A stretch of 14,112 nt of DNA from Sedimentisphaerales bacterium (GTDB taxonomy: Bacteria; Planctomycetota; Phycisphaerae; Sedimentisphaerales; SG8-4): positions 1 to 14,112 of the forward strand of contig JAFGJR010000321.1 of the NCBI GenBank assembly GCA_016928975.1, in the 5' to 3' direction. How positions within the stretch are numbered: the stretch's first letter is position 1; every line of letters starts with the position of its first letter. A program made the translations under genes and the position numbers. This document shows positions 7,320 through 14,112 of the stretch, one piece after another. The notes beneath the pieces are model-generated. The model had not been told where the DNA came from and did no database searches. It saw nothing but the letters and a program-made list of their open reading frames with translations.

Positions 7320-8462
7320 ATGGCAAAGAGCGGCCTTGTGTCTCTTCCCGCCCCGGCATTCGCAGGTGGAACCAGGCCGATTACCCTTACTCCGGTCGTC
7401 GGCACGCCGCGACGGGAGTACGCCGAGATGCTTGTCCCGGGCGAGGAATCGCTCGAGGACGGCGAGCTGCGCGTGACGGTGCTCGTTAGCGGCAATCCCT
7501 GGCCGACACGTGACCAGGCTTCGGCCGGTGTCCTCGTCGAAGTTGGTAACCCCGAGCGCGACCTCCTCGTTTTCGACCTGGGCACTGGCTGTCTCGCCAA
7601 TTTCGCGAGTCTGAAACTGCCGGTGAACAAGCTCAACAAGGTGTTCCTCAGTCACCTGCACGCCGACCACATGGGCGATCTGCTGACACTCAGTGGCAGC
7701 TTCTCGAAGGTGGGCCGAGCTGACGGGCCAGTCTATGTCTGGGGTCCAAGCGGAACCGAGTCCCGTCTGGGTACGCGGTATTTCATCGAGGCGATCGAGG
7801 AATCGCTGGCCTGGGACACCGCGGCCGGGCGCGTAGCCATCAATCCCGACAGCGCGAGGATCGTCGCGACCGAGTCCGACTTCAGCAAGACCGCGGTTGT
7901 CTACGAAGCCAACGGCGTGAAGGTGACGTCGTTCCCCGTTGTTCACTGCATCAGTGGCGCCGTCGGCTATCGCCTCGATTTCGCCGGCCTGTCCTTCGCC
8001 TTCTCCGGCGACGCTCGCCCGTGCTGGCCGCTCATCCGTGCCTGTAAAGGGGTTGACGTCCTGATCCACAAGTGCTTTCCGCCGGCCGCTGCGCTCGCGG
8101 CGGCCTCGGGGCTCTCCATCGAGCGGGCGAGGATCGCGCTCAATGCCGCCCATACCTCGCCCCGAACCGCCGGCAAGGTGTTCCAACTGGTGAAACCGCG
8201 CCTGGCCGGTCTCTACCACACGCTCCTGTCGCCCCAAGTGGTGTCCATGGTGTTCTCAGAGCTTGGCGACGTGTATGACGGCCCTGTTGTTCAGACCCAG
8301 GACCTGACGGTCATCAACATCACCAAGGAGGCTGTGATCGCTCGCCAGGCAAAGGTGTTGAACCAGTTGCCGCCAATCCCGGGCAAGCAGCGTGCGGCTT
8401 TTACGCCTGTCGCGGTGCCGCCTCCTGACTGGTGGTCAGGGGCGCTCATCCCGCTCGACTGA
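7320..8462 (+). CDS. MBL-fold metallohydrolase (RNase Z-like/GntH-like)
   Basis: The 380-residue product has a metallo-beta-lactamase fold: strand GELRVTVLVSGNPWP (about 48-62), FDLGTG (85-90), the metal motif HLHADH (112-117), then His209 (FPVVHC), Asp231 (FSGDAR), and His278 (AAHTSP). These ligands would hold two metals, probably zinc. The order resembles RNase Z-type and arylsulfatase-type MBL hydrolases. I recall closely similar proteins annotated after GntH of guanitoxin biosynthesis, but this is a broad family label and says little about the substrate. The usual IHE triplet reads IHK here (249-251). The N-terminus has no clear signal peptide, although PAPAFAGG at 12-19 superficially resembles a cleavage site. 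The start at 7320 has AGGAG 8 bases upstream; an ATG at 7299 with GAGG 6 bases upstream is a 7-residue longer alternative. The 173-194 bp gap before it holds no gene I can support. Confidence 0.85.
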   Translation: MAKSGLVSLPAPAFAGGTRPITLTPVVGTPRREYAEMLVPGEESLEDGELRVTVLVSGNPWPTRDQASAGVLVEVGNPERDLLVFDLGTGCLANFASLKLPVNKLNKVFLSHLHADHMGDLLTLSGSFSKVGRADGPVYVWGPSGTESRLGTRYFIEAIEESLAWDTAAGRVAINPDSARIVATESDFSKTAVVYEANGVKVTSFPVVHCISGAVGYRLDFAGLSFAFSGDARPCWPLIRACKGVDVLIHKCFPPAAALAAASGLSIERARIALNAAHTSPRTAGKVFQLVKPRLAGLYHTLLSPQVVSMVFSELGDVYDGPVVQTQDLTVINITKEAVIARQAKVLNQLPPIPGKQRAAFTPVAVPPPDWWSGALIPLD

Positions 8463-8544
8463 GTCCTGGTGAGTGTCTTCGGTCAACGTGCGAGTGTTTG
8501 GGCCTGAGATTGGAAACACAAACGTGTCCTGAGGGAGTCATCCC

Positions 8545-9645
8545 ATGGCATGGCGCTCTGGTCGGCCGTCTGTGGTCAACCGGCACAGGCAGATTCGATG
8601 GTGGGCATTGCTCTTCGTGGTGGCTGCGGCGGCCCTGCTGCCGGGGTGCGGCATTGGCCCGCCCATGGTGGAACGGGACCAGATTGACTATCAGAACGCC
8701 CTGAGCGAGTCGTGGAAGCGGCAGATGCTGATGAACCTGGTGCGCTCGCGATATGCCGACGCCCCTGTGTTCCTCGATACGACCTCCATCATCAACCAGT
8801 ATTCTGTTGAGGCGGAGATCAAGGGGCTCGGCATTCTCAAAATGCCTATTTGGTCTTACGAGCAGCAGTACTATGGCATAGGGAGATATTACGACCGACC
8901 CACGATCACCTACATCCCCATGACCGGTGACAAGTTCGCCCGCAATCTGCTCTCGCCGATTCCCCCGGCCTCGCTGGTGGCCCTGGTGCAGTCCGGATGG
9001 CCGGTCGACTTTGTGTTCCGCATGACCTGCGAGTCCATCAACGGCATCCGCAATCGCTCCGGAGGCCAGTTGCAGGGCCAGGTGGCGGATCCACGCTTCG
9101 AGGAACTGCTGAAGGCGATGCGACGCATCCAGCTTGCTGACACCATTGGCCTGCGGCTGGAGGGCAAGGCCGGGGCCGAGAGAGCGGTGATCTTCTTCGG
9201 CCACCAACTCTCCGAGGAGACCAAGGCCGATGCCATCCGAGTCCGTGAATTGCTTGGTCTCAGCCCCCAAGCTACCGAGTTCTCCCTGGTGTTCGGCAGT
9301 ACGGCCGGCAACTCCGAGGAGATCGCCATCCTGAGTCGTTCCATGATGCAACTCATGGTGGAACTGGGCTCGTGTATCGAAGTCCCGGAGAAGCACATCA
9401 CCGGCGGCCTGACGTTTCGTCCGCCGGACAGCCCCAGGGAGAGCCAACTGATCAGGATTCACGCCGGTCGTTTCAAGCCGTTCGATTCGTGCGTAGCCGT
9501 GCCGTACAAAGGCTATTGGTACTGGATCGACGACGGCGACTTCCAATCCAAACGCATGATGACCTTGCTGATGATGTTCTTCTCGATGACCGCGTCTGTC
9601 GGCGGCGCAGGAGCGCCGATGGTCACGGTCAGTGCCGGGGGATGA
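8545..9645 (+). CDS. Uncharacterised lipoprotein
   Basis: The 366-residue product has a lipoprotein signal: a basic N-terminus with RHRQIRWW, a hydrophobic core (about 21-32), and the lipobox LPGC with Cys35. Thereafter it is soluble. Conserved-looking blocks include SWKRQMLMNLVRSRYADAPVFLD (55-77) and INQYSVEAEI, which I recall in hypothetical proteins of several Gram-negative groups without an assigned function. A Tyr/Trp-rich segment (104-116) and IHAGRFKPFDSCVAVPYKGYWYWIDD near the C-terminus suggest a ligand or protein-binding surface. No catalytic motif is visible. A hydrophobic Met-rich stretch (334-349) closes the protein. GAGGGAG at 8531-8537 supports the ATG at 8545. It lies 82 bp after the MBL gene and 37 bp before the patatin-like gene, so it likely works with the lipid hydrolases at the envelope. 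Confidence 0.8.
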   Translation: MAWRSGRPSVVNRHRQIRWWALLFVVAAAALLPGCGIGPPMVERDQIDYQNALSESWKRQMLMNLVRSRYADAPVFLDTTSIINQYSVEAEIKGLGILKMPIWSYEQQYYGIGRYYDRPTITYIPMTGDKFARNLLSPIPPASLVALVQSGWPVDFVFRMTCESINGIRNRSGGQLQGQVADPRFEELLKAMRRIQLADTIGLRLEGKAGAERAVIFFGHQLSEETKADAIRVRELLGLSPQATEFSLVFGSTAGNSEEIAILSRSMMQLMVELGSCIEVPEKHITGGLTFRPPDSPRESQLIRIHAGRFKPFDSCVAVPYKGYWYWIDDGDFQSKRMMTLLMMFFSMTASVGGAGAPMVTVSAGG

Positions 9646-9670
9646 TGTTCTGTGGCCATCAAAGGATGGC

Positions 9671-9675
9671 GGGAG
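9671..9675 (+). promoter_or_regulatory. Ribosome binding site choosing the ATG at 9683
   Basis: GGGAG lies 7 bases before the ATG at 9683. The protein beginning there starts with MKRF and a normal lipoprotein signal, while the 17 residues added by the upstream alternative at 9632 would bury that signal. Confidence 0.6.
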
Positions 9676-9682
9676 AGTTCAC

Positions 9683-10933
9683 ATGAAACGTTTCACTGCG
9701 GTTCTCATGGTCGTAACGTTTTTGGCAATCGGTCTTCCGGGCTGTGGCAGTCACACGGTTCGCAATCCCGTACCCCTGGATGCTATGGACCGGGCGGAAC
9801 TCCCCGAACTGCCGGGTGTTCGCGCCTGGGGCGGTCGCCCCAGTGCGGTCTTCCAGGCCGACCTGGTCGAGTCGATCCGGCAGGCCATGGCCGTCAATCC
9901 GCGAGGGGCAGTCGACGCGGAAGGCTATATCAACGTCCTGGCCCTCAGTGGCGGCGGGCCCAACGGGGCATTCGGTGCCGGACTTCTCTGCGGCTGGACC
10001 GAGGCCGGCAACCGGCCGCCGTTCAAACTGGTCACCGGTATCAGCACTGGCGCTCTGATCGCCCCCTTCGCCTTTATGGGGTCAGACTATGACGCCGCCC
10101 TGGAGCACTTCTACACTTCCGTCACCACGCCCGACATCTACACGCAGCGAAACGTGCTCTCCATCCTCTGGGGCACTGACGCCCTGGCCGACACCTCGCC
10201 GTTGGCGAGACTGCTCGAACAGTCCATCACCGAGAAAGAACTGACGATCATCGCCGCGGAACACAAGAAGGGCCGTCGCCTCTATATCGGTACCACCAAC
10301 CTGGATGCCGGCCGACTGACCGTCTGGAACATGGGGGCCATTGCCGCCAGTGGTCACCCGAACGCGCTCCGACTGTTCCGGAACATCATGCGGGCTTCGG
10401 CCTCGATCCCGGTCGCTTTTCCGCCGGTCTATTTCGACGTCGAGGTGGATGGCAAGAAGCACGACGAAATGCACGTCGATGGCGGGGCGACCACGCAGGT
10501 CTTCTTCTATGGCTTCATGCTCGACATCCCGGCCGCGATTCGAGAGGCCGCCGGCGTCGTGGAGACCCCCCCCGTGCGAATCTTCGTTGTCAGAAATGGT
10601 TCCATGAAGGGCGAGAGCAGTCATGTCAAACCGCGGCTTCTGCCCATCGCCGGCCGAGCAGTTTCCGATCTGCTCTTCACCCAGAGCGTCGGTGACCTGT
10701 ATCGCATCTATGCTATCGCCCAACGCGATGGCATCGAGTACAACCTGGCCTACATTCCCGACGACTTCGAGTCGAATGCCAAGGAAGCATTCGATCGCGA
10801 GGCCATGAGACGGCTCTTTGACCTGGCCCATGGGAAGGCCATTGCCGGTTACCCTTGGCAGAAGCTGCCGCCCGGCCTGGCACGAAGCACTCCATCCCCA
10901 TCCCCGGCCATGGTCCCGTCGGCGAAGCCGTAG
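9683..10933 (+). CDS. Patatin-like phospholipase lipoprotein
   Basis: The 416-residue product has a lipoprotein signal with lipobox LPGC (Cys21), so it should sit on a membrane facing the periplasm or outside. The patatin domain follows: an oxyanion loop SGGGPNGAFGAG (89-100), the nucleophile elbow GISTG (119-123, Ser121) and the second dyad residue in VDGG (Asp266). All three are intact, so it is predicted to be an active serine acyl hydrolase, for example of phospholipids. The true substrate is unknown. The frame is open upstream to 9632, overlapping the previous gene; GGGAG at 9671-9675 and the start of the signal peptide favour the ATG at 9683. It is followed after 47 bp by an alpha/beta hydrolase. 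Unlike cytotoxin-type patatins such as ExoU, it carries an export signal and no secretion domain, so a housekeeping or nutrient role in the envelope is more likely. Confidence 0.9.
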   Translation: MKRFTAVLMVVTFLAIGLPGCGSHTVRNPVPLDAMDRAELPELPGVRAWGGRPSAVFQADLVESIRQAMAVNPRGAVDAEGYINVLALSGGGPNGAFGAGLLCGWTEAGNRPPFKLVTGISTGALIAPFAFMGSDYDAALEHFYTSVTTPDIYTQRNVLSILWGTDALADTSPLARLLEQSITEKELTIIAAEHKKGRRLYIGTTNLDAGRLTVWNMGAIAASGHPNALRLFRNIMRASASIPVAFPPVYFDVEVDGKKHDEMHVDGGATTQVFFYGFMLDIPAAIREAAGVVETPPVRIFVVRNGSMKGESSHVKPRLLPIAGRAVSDLLFTQSVGDLYRIYAIAQRDGIEYNLAYIPDDFESNAKEAFDREAMRRLFDLAHGKAIAGYPWQKLPPGLARSTPSPSPAMVPSAKP

Positions 10934-10966
10934 ACTCAGGGTATGTCGCGGAGGGGCCGCCGCCGT

Positions 10967-10971
10967 GGAGG
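10967..10971 (+). promoter_or_regulatory. Ribosome binding site choosing the ATG at 10981
   Basis: GGAGG lies 9 bases before the ATG at 10981. The frame is open back to 10855, inside the patatin-like gene, but no site of similar strength precedes that start. Confidence 0.6.
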
Positions 10972-10980
10972 AATGATCGC

Positions 10981-11946
10981 ATGATACGCACGAGCGAGCC
11001 GTTGACGAAGCGGAACGGGCATCCTGTCTGCCTGGCCGACAGGGGTCTCACCCGTGGCGGACGGCTAGGGGTCAGGGACGAGACGTGGCCCCCCTCGCTG
11101 GGGCGTGCTGCTCCCAGGGTGCTTGTCTGGAGCCTGCTGGCCCTGCTGGCCGGTCCAAGTGCGGGGTGTACGGGACTGCCCACGGAGATGCCTGACCGTG
11201 CCGAGCGTCTTCCTCGCGGATACATCTACTACTTCGACGGTGCCGGCGGCGGTAGTGCCGTTCGCAACTGGGCGGGTGGGATTAAGGATGGCCTGTTGGC
11301 CGCAGGATACGCGGGTGCCGGCGAAATGTTCAGTTGGGAAACAGGCCTGGGCCTGCTGACCGATCAGGCATCGGGGCTCCAGTACAAACGAGAGAAGGCC
11401 GCCGAAGCCGCAGGGCGTCTCCTGAACTATCACAGAGGCTATCCATCCGCACCAGTGGGACTCATAGGTTTCTCGGCCGGAACGGCGGTTGCCATCTTCA
11501 TGCTGGAAGCCCTGCCCGAGGGTGTCATGGTTGACAACGTGGTCCTGCTGGGAACCTCGGTGAGCACCGACTACGACCTGACCAAGGCCATGCAGCGCGT
11601 GCGGGGTCACATGTACCTGTTCGTCTCGCCGCATGACACGGTGGTCAGTACGCTGATGGCTGTCACCGGGACGGCCGACCGGCGCAGGGGCGAAGCCGGT
11701 GCGGGGGTCAAGGGATTCACCATGCCACCCGACGCCTCCGAGGAGACCCGGCGCCTCTACGCTGAAAAGCTGGTCACCATTGCGTGGCGGGAGGAGTTTG
11801 AAGAGCAGGACAAGTACTATGGTCGCCATTTCGACAACGTCAAGCCGGCCTTCATCCGGGACCACGTGGCTCCGTTGCTCATGAACGATGCGCCTGGCCG
11901 GGCACCCGCTGAGAACCGTTCGCTGTCGCCGCTGGAGAAGCCTTGA
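10981..11946 (+). CDS. Alpha/beta hydrolase, exported or lipid-anchored
   Basis: The 321-residue product has a long basic N-terminus, a hydrophobic segment (about 46-58) and a Cys at 63 in PSAGC, a weak lipobox because Ser rather than Leu is at -3. The mature region begins with a strand YIYYFDGAGGG (81-91), then shows a nucleophile elbow GFSAG (163-167, Ser165), an acid candidate SPHD (216-219, Asp219) and His candidates at 283 (GRHFD) and 295. The order Ser-Asp-His fits an alpha/beta hydrolase triad. The substrate is unknown; ester or lipid hydrolysis is suggested by its patatin neighbour. The unusually long 45-residue stretch before the hydrophobic core may mean that the start is downstream (an in-frame GTG at 11119 lacks a ribosome site), or that the region is a real n-region. 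The gene lies 47 bp after the patatin stop, so the two probably share a transcript. Confidence 0.78.
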   Translation: MIRTSEPLTKRNGHPVCLADRGLTRGGRLGVRDETWPPSLGRAAPRVLVWSLLALLAGPSAGCTGLPTEMPDRAERLPRGYIYYFDGAGGGSAVRNWAGGIKDGLLAAGYAGAGEMFSWETGLGLLTDQASGLQYKREKAAEAAGRLLNYHRGYPSAPVGLIGFSAGTAVAIFMLEALPEGVMVDNVVLLGTSVSTDYDLTKAMQRVRGHMYLFVSPHDTVVSTLMAVTGTADRRRGEAGAGVKGFTMPPDASEETRRLYAEKLVTIAWREEFEEQDKYYGRHFDNVKPAFIRDHVAPLLMNDAPGRAPAENRSLSPLEKP

Positions 11947-11965
11947 CAGTCTCCGGAGTCTGCTC

Positions 11966-12181
11966 ATGACTCTGCTCGCAAGGTTACAGCACCACCATGA
12001 TAAGGCCGTAGATCGCGTTCTGAGGCAGCGAGAGAATCCGGTCGTCCAGGATGCACTGGCAAGCGTAGGTCGTCGCGACGGGCAATACAATCGTATCTTG
12101 TGGAAGGGAAACCGACTATGTTCAAAGAGGAACGGAAGGAATCCGCTTTTGAATGGACCATGCTTGGGCAGATTGATCTAG
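11966..12181 (+). CDS. Doubtful small ORF between hydrolase and V4R genes
   Basis: An ATG at 11966 with CGGAG at 11953-11957 opens a 71-residue frame (MTLLARLQHHHDKAV and onward) that fills the otherwise empty 11947-12117 and overlaps the V4R gene start by 64 bases in another frame. The first 45 residues look like a plausible charged helical peptide, but third codon positions are only about half G or C by my count, well below the neighbouring genes. The last 22 residues are simply out-of-frame V4R sequence. Either it is a chance ORF or a remnant; no family is recognised. Confidence 0.2.
   Translation: MTLLARLQHHHDKAVDRVLRQRENPVVQDALASVGRRDGQYNRILWKGNRLCSKRNGRNPLLNGPCLGRLI
12086..12091 (+). 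promoter_or_regulatory. Possible -10 element ahead of the V4R gene
   Basis: TACAAT sits 26 bases before the V4R start in the only sizeable gap near the pair (171 bp). The region about 17 bases upstream (near 12063-12068) is not a good -35 match, so a separate promoter for the V4R-PP2C pair is only suggested. Confidence 0.2.
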
Positions 12182-12645
12182 GTCGGCCCAATCTTGGGTT
12201 CACGACGGATGTAGCGGTCTATCGCTTGATGCAGTTCACGCTTAGGGACGTGCTCATCACGCAGTATGGCGTGGAGGCGGCAGACAAGATCTTCTATGCC
12301 GCCGGTGAAACGGCCGGGAAGCATTTCTACGCGAATCTCATAACCCGGCGAGCCTCCTTCGGCGACTTCGTGGCCGAGCTCCAGCAGGTCCTGAAGGACC
12401 GCGGCATCGGGATTCTCCGGGTCGAAAAGGGGGACATTAAGAACCTGACCTTCACCTTGACCGTCGCCGAGGACCTCGACTGTTCCGGTCTGCCGACCTG
12501 CGGCGAGCAGATCTGCACCTACGACGAAGGGTTCATCAGTGGCCTGCTGTCAGCTCATACCGGCAGAAAGTTCCGGGTCAAGGAGGTGGACTGCTGGTGC
12601 TCGGGTGACAGGGTATGCCGTTTCGACGTGAAACCCATTGGCTAG
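12118..12645 (+). CDS. V4R-domain protein (small-molecule sensor candidate)
   Basis: The 175-residue product is a single V4R (4-vinyl reductase) domain with almost nothing added. The N-terminal half is helical (AVYRLMQFTLRDVLITQYG and AGETAGKHFYANL), and the C-terminal half has the family's Cys-rich signature: Cys122, Cys128, Cys133 in DCSGLP to ICTYDEGFISGLL, then VKEVDCWCSGDRVCRFDV with Cys159, Cys161 and Cys167. V4R domains occur in hydrocarbon-sensing regulators (DmpR/XylR type) and in BchJ-type proteins, and are thought to bind small hydrophobic ligands; the cysteines may hold zinc. With no DNA-binding or enzymatic domain attached, this one probably senses and passes the signal to a partner. 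Its stop is 10 bp before the phosphatase gene start, the tightest link of the region. The ATG at 12118 has a GGAAGG site at 12102-12107; a GTG at 12100 is the alternative. Confidence 0.85.
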   Translation: MFKEERKESAFEWTMLGQIDLGRPNLGFTTDVAVYRLMQFTLRDVLITQYGVEAADKIFYAAGETAGKHFYANLITRRASFGDFVAELQQVLKDRGIGILRVEKGDIKNLTFTLTVAEDLDCSGLPTCGEQICTYDEGFISGLLSAHTGRKFRVKEVDCWCSGDRVCRFDVKPIG

Positions 12646-12655
12646 AGGTAGCGGA

Positions 12656-13855
12656 ATGATTGAGGTACGGGAAGAAGACATCGACAGGATCACGGAGTTG
12701 TTCTATCGCATCCTGAAGGGAGAAGTTCCGCAACCCTTGGCCTTGCCCCAGGACTATCCGGATAATGAGGTCAGGCAGGTCGTCGAGTACGCCAATCGTT
12801 TCGTCGGCGAGTATCAGGCACTGGCCGAGGCGATGTCGGCCATGTCACGTGGGGACCTGGATCTACGAGTCCCGGCAGGGAGGATGCAGGTCCTTCAGTC
12901 GTTCAAGAATCTTCACGCCAATCTTCGCCACCTGACCTGGAAAACTCAGCAGATTGCCGGCGGCGACCTGAGCCAGCAGGTGGATTTTATGGGGGACTTC
13001 TCCAAGGCTTTCAACAGCATGACGCATCAGTTGCAGGAAGCCTTCGCCAGAATCGACCGCCAGAACCAGGACCTCTCACAGGCCAACCTGCGCATGAAGC
13101 AGGACTTGGATGCTGCCGCTCGCGTGCAACGGACGCTCTTGCCGGAAGGTTTCCCGAACGTTCAAGGGTGGCGTTTCGCCTGGTCGTACCGTCCTTGCGA
13201 TGAACTGGCCGGTGACGCTCTCAACATCATTCGAATCAATGACCGCCTGATCGGCCTCTATCTCTTGGACGTCAGCGGACATGGCGTGCCGGCGGCGCTG
13301 TTGTCGGTGGCTGTCACCAGAAGCCTGCATTCTCCACAAGCCGGCGCCGCCTCCCTGGTGGCCGGCCCCGGCACCAACCCTGAGGCGGTGGGCCCTGCCG
13401 AGGTTGTGTCCAGGCTCAACTCGCTCTATCCGATGGAGTCGAACGGGGGCCACTACTTCACGATGATCTACGGGCTCCTGGACGTCCGAACGCGGCAGCT
13501 CCGGTTTACCGTGGCCGGGCATCCGGGACCGATTCTGGCCACGTCGGGCGAGCCGCCCCGGCGTCTCGATGTGCGCGGTCTGCCCATCGGCATGATCGAA
13601 TCAGCCCGCTATGACGAGGCAGTGGTAGAACTCCGACCGGGTGACCGTCTGTATCTGCATTCCGACGGCTTGAACGAGGAGATTAACGCTCAGCGCGAAG
13701 AATTCGGCGACGAACGGTTGCTCAACGCCGTCGCCAACAGCGGAGCCCTTGGCCTGGACGAGGTCGTCGAGTCCCTGGTTCAGAGCGTCGTTGTCTGGCG
13801 CGGGGAAGATCACCTGAGGGATGACGTTTCGATTCTGGCCATCGCGGTGGTCTAA
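12656..13855 (+). CDS. PP2C-type (SpoIIE/RsbU) phosphatase with HAMP-like repeats
   Basis: The 399-residue cytoplasmic protein has no membrane helix. An N-terminal helical region is followed by two HAMP-like units (about 54-90 around MSRGDLDLRVP, and 92-128 around IAGGDLSQQVD to FNSMTHQL), then a coiled linker ending in AARVQRTLLPEG, and a PP2C catalytic domain. Its metal-site residues are visible: Asp187 (AGDALN), Asp205 (DVSGHG), Asp337 (SDGLNE) and Asp389/Asp390 (RDDVSI). FGDERL (350-355) is also typical. The GDALN form, with Asn rather than a second Asp, occurs in many SpoIIE-domain regulators as I recall. Family members dephosphorylate anti-sigma-factor antagonists (STAS proteins) in partner switching; no such gene is visible here. 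AGAGG (12644-12648), overlapping the previous stop, supports the ATG at 12656 and translational coupling to the V4R gene. Confidence 0.92.
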   Translation: MIEVREEDIDRITELFYRILKGEVPQPLALPQDYPDNEVRQVVEYANRFVGEYQALAEAMSAMSRGDLDLRVPAGRMQVLQSFKNLHANLRHLTWKTQQIAGGDLSQQVDFMGDFSKAFNSMTHQLQEAFARIDRQNQDLSQANLRMKQDLDAAARVQRTLLPEGFPNVQGWRFAWSYRPCDELAGDALNIIRINDRLIGLYLLDVSGHGVPAALLSVAVTRSLHSPQAGAASLVAGPGTNPEAVGPAEVVSRLNSLYPMESNGGHYFTMIYGLLDVRTRQLRFTVAGHPGPILATSGEPPRRLDVRGLPIGMIESARYDEAVVELRPGDRLYLHSDGLNEEINAQREEFGDERLLNAVANSGALGLDEVVESLVQSVVVWRGEDHLRDDVSILAIAVV

Positions 13856-13925
13856 GTCCTGGCAGCCCGTTGAAGAAGGCCTCTTGACACGTATGGTAGT
13901 CGAACCAGGGAGGATGGAATTACGG

Positions 13926-14112
13926 ATGAGTGCCAAGGCGCGGGATCGGTTGAAGATGATGCCGGCATTGGGCGAGGTTCCGGGCGTCGATCAAGCCATC
14001 GGCGTTCGAACGGAGAGGCAAGGATTAGAGCGGTTTGCACAATCACGTGGCGTATCCACAGTTTTGAAAGAAGCCTCGGCAATCGCTGAGGGTGATCCGG
14101 TCGAGGCCGTCG
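13926..14112 (+). CDS. Start of an unrecognised protein (runs off the window)
   Basis: From the ATG at 13926 the frame stays open to the end of the window, giving at least 62 residues beginning MSAKARDRLKMMPALGEVPG. It is hydrophilic, rich in charged residues and Ala/Val, with no signal peptide or membrane helix; it does not resemble the start of a STAS antagonist or an RsbW-like kinase. AGGGAGG at 13907-13913 lies 12 bases ahead; an in-frame ATG at 13914 directly abuts this motif and is too close to be used with it. The 70 bp after the phosphatase stop include TTGACA at 13884-13889 but no matching -10, so a separate promoter is not shown. I do not recognise the family, and the 3' part is missing. 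Confidence 0.5.
   Translation, partial: MSAKARDRLKMMPALGEVPGVDQAIGVRTERQGLERFAQSRGVSTVLKEASAIAEGDPVEAV

Noticed and set aside
6175..7359. A 394-residue minus-strand reading frame opposite the porin
   Set aside because: It mirrors the porin codons, shows no family features, and lacks a clear start site; long antisense frames are expected in G+C-rich genes. The same holds for minus-strand frames at 1759-2682, 3732-4664, 7260-8237, 8446-9546 and 11065-12090.
5296..7512. An identical 17-base string at 5296-5312 and 7496-7512
   Set aside because: Both copies lie inside unrelated genes in different reading frames with no flanking similarity; it is most simply chance, although it contains the palindrome cacgtg.
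9683..10933. A patatin-type toxin or anti-phage effector
   Set aside because: The lipoprotein signal places the enzyme at the envelope, and no CD-NTase, sensor or immunity partner is adjacent.
13884..13889. TTGACA as a -35 element before the last gene
   Set aside because: The 17-base spacing leads to a G-rich ribosome site and not to a TATAAT-like hexamer.

Overview
The window reads as chromosomal DNA from a G+C-rich (roughly 60 percent by eye) diderm bacterium. All recognisable genes lie on the + strand and are densely packed; no gene-free stretch exceeds 300 bases, and I see no tRNA, rRNA, CRISPR array or transposon. An arylsulfatase near a Cys-type anaerobic sulfatase maturase with a SEC-C tail, an OprB-like outer-membrane porin and several lipoproteins would suit Planctomycetota or a PVC-group relative. 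Other sulfatase-rich diderms are possible, and the lineage is inferred only.

Layout. (1) 1-852: the 3' end of a long arylsulfatase, followed by a 12-bp perfect inverted repeat that may end transcription. (2) 1045-5429: five genes, namely a bestrophin-like (DUF4239) membrane protein, the sulfatase maturase, a small DUF202 membrane protein, a remotely ZIP-like polytopic protein and a bile acid:sodium symporter family (BASS) transporter. The last three are 22 and 12 bp apart and look like one transcript. (3) 5521-8462: an OprB-type porin with an unusual charged helical insertion of about 80 residues, then an MBL-fold metallohydrolase. (4) 8545-11946: three predicted envelope proteins in a row, an uncharacterised lipoprotein, a patatin-like lipoprotein with an intact Ser/Asp dyad, and a signal- or lipid-anchored alpha/beta hydrolase. 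(5) 12118-13855: a V4R ligand-binding protein 10 bp ahead of a soluble HAMP-like/PP2C (SpoIIE/RsbU) phosphatase, which looks like a sensor-effector pair. (6) 13926 to the end: the start of an unrecognised gene.

How the genes may work together. The maturase would install formylglycine in the sulfatase under low oxygen. The porin and the lipoprotein hydrolases suggest an outer-membrane and periplasmic unit that takes up and breaks down lipid-like or sulfated compounds, with the BASS protein as a possible inner-membrane carrier. The V4R/PP2C pair could report a small molecule to a partner-switching sigma-factor pathway. These links rest on gene order and family knowledge; nothing in the sequence proves them. 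The least explained parts are the uncharacterised lipoprotein plus two envelope hydrolases, the porin insertion, and the V4R/PP2C pair.
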